Positions 62,465 through 64,000 of a stretch of 64,000 nt of DNA are shown here, piece by piece (within the stretch, counting starts at the first letter, position 1; the number at the start of each line of letters is the position of its first letter). The position numbers and the translations under genes are program-made. Origin of the DNA: Prochlorococcus sp. AG-355-I04 (lineage in GTDB: Bacteria > Cyanobacteriota > Cyanobacteriia > PCC-6307 > Cyanobiaceae); assembly GCA_003280915.1 (NCBI GenBank), contig QCDL01000002.1, forward strand, positions 62,001-126,000. Reading direction: 5' to 3'. The notes under the pieces were generated by a model, which was not told the DNA's origin, searched no databases, and saw only the letters and a program-made list of their open reading frames with translations.

Positions 62465-62566
62465 ATGAAGAGAGTAAATAGACCTTCATGGTTGAATTGG
62501 CTTTATCTTTTGATATTTATTTTAAGCTCAATTCAATTAATTATATTTTGGAGCAATAAGTTCTAG
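62465..62566 (+). CDS. Micro-ORF (33 aa) TM peptide MKRVNRPSWLNWLYLLIFILSSIQLIIFWSNKF
   Basis: Manual translation; starts 3 nt after oxygenase stop and overlaps the ATPase GTG by 1 nt (TAGTG). Confidence 0.65.
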   Translation: MKRVNRPSWLNWLYLLIFILSSIQLIIFWSNKF

Positions 62567-63354
62567 TGGTTAATAACTTTTGGTTTGAGGCGAAAAATAT
62601 AAATTGTTTTAAAAATGGCTTTAGAGTAATTAAAGATTTAAATTTAAAGATAGCGTATTCAGAGAATGTAATATTAATTGGACCAAATGGCTCAGGTAAA
62701 TCATCTTTGATAGAAGTAATAAATAGAAACATATATCCTGTAATAGCTAATGAATCGAAATTAAAAATATTTGGCAAAGAACTTATAAATTTATGGGAAC
62801 TAAGAAAAAGAATAAGTACCGTAAATAATGATATAAAAAATAGAATAAATCCAAATCTACAAGTTTTTGACTTAATTTTAAGTGGACTATATGGAAGGTA
62901 TTGTTACGTACAAAATAAGTCTGAGAGCGACTTTTATAAGGTTGAAAAAATAATGAAGAAAATGAATATCTCTTATTTATCTAAAAAATATTTCTCCTAT
63001 TTATCCGATGGAGAAAAAAAAATTTCACTCATTGCTAGGGCCTTAATAAAAAAACCAGATATCTTGATCCTAGATGAACCAATTGCAAATTTAGATTATA
63101 AATCAAAGTTTTTTGTAGTTGATAAGATTAATGAATTATCAAAATTAAATACCAGAATTTTTTGCGTTACTCATGATATCTCTATGATTACAAGAATATA
63201 TGATCGCGTCCTAATGCTAAAAGATGGCAAAATAATCGCTGATGGTCATCAAAATAAGATTATAAATAGTGAGAATCTTAAAAAGTTATACGACATTGAT
63301 GTAGAGGTAGCTAAAAATAATGGACTTTGGAAAATAAATAGATTGTCTAAATAA
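62566..63354 (+). CDS. ABC transporter ATP-binding protein, no recognised permease next to it
   Basis: 'GPNGSGKSSL', variant signature 'YLSDGEKKISLIARAL', 'ILILDEPIANLD', 'VTHD'; GTG start. Confidence 0.9.
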   Translation: MVNNFWFEAKNINCFKNGFRVIKDLNLKIAYSENVILIGPNGSGKSSLIEVINRNIYPVIANESKLKIFGKELINLWELRKRISTVNNDIKNRINPNLQVFDLILSGLYGRYCYVQNKSESDFYKVEKIMKKMNISYLSKKYFSYLSDGEKKISLIARALIKKPDILILDEPIANLDYKSKFFVVDKINELSKLNTRIFCVTHDISMITRIYDRVLMLKDGKIIADGHQNKIINSENLKKLYDIDVEVAKNNGLWKINRLSK

Positions 63355-63535
63355 CAATTATAAAAATAACTATGGCAATAGCAAGAAATACAAACTTATT
63401 GCTTTTTAAAAATGAAGAGGATTTATTTTTAAATGAGGAAGATCCACATTTAGAGCAGACAATCTTACCTCCTAAAGAACGGTCTGAGACAAACGAAGAA
63501 CTTCCACAATTAAAACAAACTCTATTTACGCTCAT
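63347..63535 (-). CDS. Small double-CxxC zinc-ribbon membrane protein
   Basis: 'CFNCGSSSF...IVCSKCGSSSF' plus C-terminal TM helix. Confidence 0.75.
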   Translation of the reverse strand: MSVNRVCFNCGSSSFVSDRSLGGKIVCSKCGSSSFKNKSSSFLKSNKFVFLAIAIVIFIIVI

Positions 63536-63612
63536 CTAAAATAAAATTTTAAACAATTCTATCTAAATTATATTGCTAAATACTATGTAAAGAAAAACTT
63601 CAGAATCATCAT

Positions 63613-63631
63613 GATAATGAGAATCTATTGC
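63613..63631. promoter_or_regulatory. Putative weaker Fur box GATAATGAGAATCTATTGC
   Basis: About 14/19 to GATAATGATAATCATTATC. Confidence 0.5.
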
Positions 63632-63657
63632 AATAAGTAAATTTATGGTGCATAATT

Positions 63658-63676
63658 GATAATAATTCTCATTATC
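63658..63676. promoter_or_regulatory. Putative Fur box GATAATAATTCTCATTATC
   Basis: 16/19 to GATAATGATAATCATTATC by hand count; 12 nt before next ATG. Confidence 0.75.
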
Positions 63677-63688
63677 ATATTTAAATTA

Positions 63689-64000
63689 ATGAATTTCCAT
63701 TGTTATGGAGAATCTCCGTCAAAATTAGTAAGGATAATAACTGGACAATCCGTATTAATAGATCCTTCATCAAGACCAAAAGGGACTTGCCTAGAAGTCG
63801 AGAGTGGAATTGCAAGAGTTTATTGTCCTTGTGAAGAAACTGAAGGAATGACACTTGCATTTTTACAATCAGGAGATCAATTAAGGACAGACCTTTTGTG
63901 TAGCGAAGGTGTCTGCGTTGAGGCATTAACAGATTTGTCTTTTCACAGCAATGTAAATATTGATAAGAATATGGGATTCGATGCAGTAAATGAATGGACT
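63689..64000 (+). CDS. Crp/Fnr-like regulator, N-terminal part (runs off window)
   Basis: Open frame to window end: MNFHCYGESPSKLVRIITGQSVLIDPSSRPKGTCLEVESGIARVYCPCEETEGMTLAFLQSGDQLRTDLLCSEGVCVEALTDLSFH..., cNMP-binding-like fold. Confidence 0.7.
   Translation, partial: MNFHCYGESPSKLVRIITGQSVLIDPSSRPKGTCLEVESGIARVYCPCEETEGMTLAFLQSGDQLRTDLLCSEGVCVEALTDLSFHSNVNIDKNMGFDAVNEWT

Noticed and set aside
63681-63926. 81-aa minus-strand ORF
   Set aside because: Antisense to the Crp-like regulator, whose plus-strand frame is better supported
1-64000. CRISPR arrays, IS elements, integrases, prophage genes, rRNA
   Set aside because: No regularly spaced direct repeats, transposase, integrase or phage structural motifs, or rRNA found by reading

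Overview
This 64 kb window is AT-rich and reads as a marine picocyanobacterial chromosome segment, most likely high-light Prochlorococcus. That assignment is inferred from protein content and compact gene layout; no search was run. It is mostly core housekeeping genes: lspA, tadA, glnA, psb28, secDF, pdhB, ispE, rsmA, rlmH, dnaG, ruvA, rpsO, dnaE, gatA, rlmB, carA, trpD, msrA, uppP and one tRNA-Pro. It also carries a umuDC SOS module, a glucosylglycerate synthesis/phosphorolysis cluster, and a full urease (ureABCDEFG) plus urea ABC transporter (urtABCDE) block. The last ~7 kb (57-64 kb) is accessory-like, with tiny lineage-specific ORFs, a small putative DNA-binding protein flanked by repeated motifs, a Rieske oxygenase/micro-TM/ABC ATPase operon, and a Fur-box-bearing promoter ahead of a Crp-like regulator cut by the window end. 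Main points for a second look: paired NtcA sites with identical 22-nt spacing (glnA, urtA), a perfect hairpin between urtA and urtB, a LexA-like box at umuD with a downstream HEATH-motif protein, a three-copy motif at the small DNA-binding gene, the Rieske/ABC locus, and about a dozen sub-60-aa ORFs, many hydrophobic, absent from the supplied ORF track. No rRNA, CRISPR, IS element or prophage was seen.
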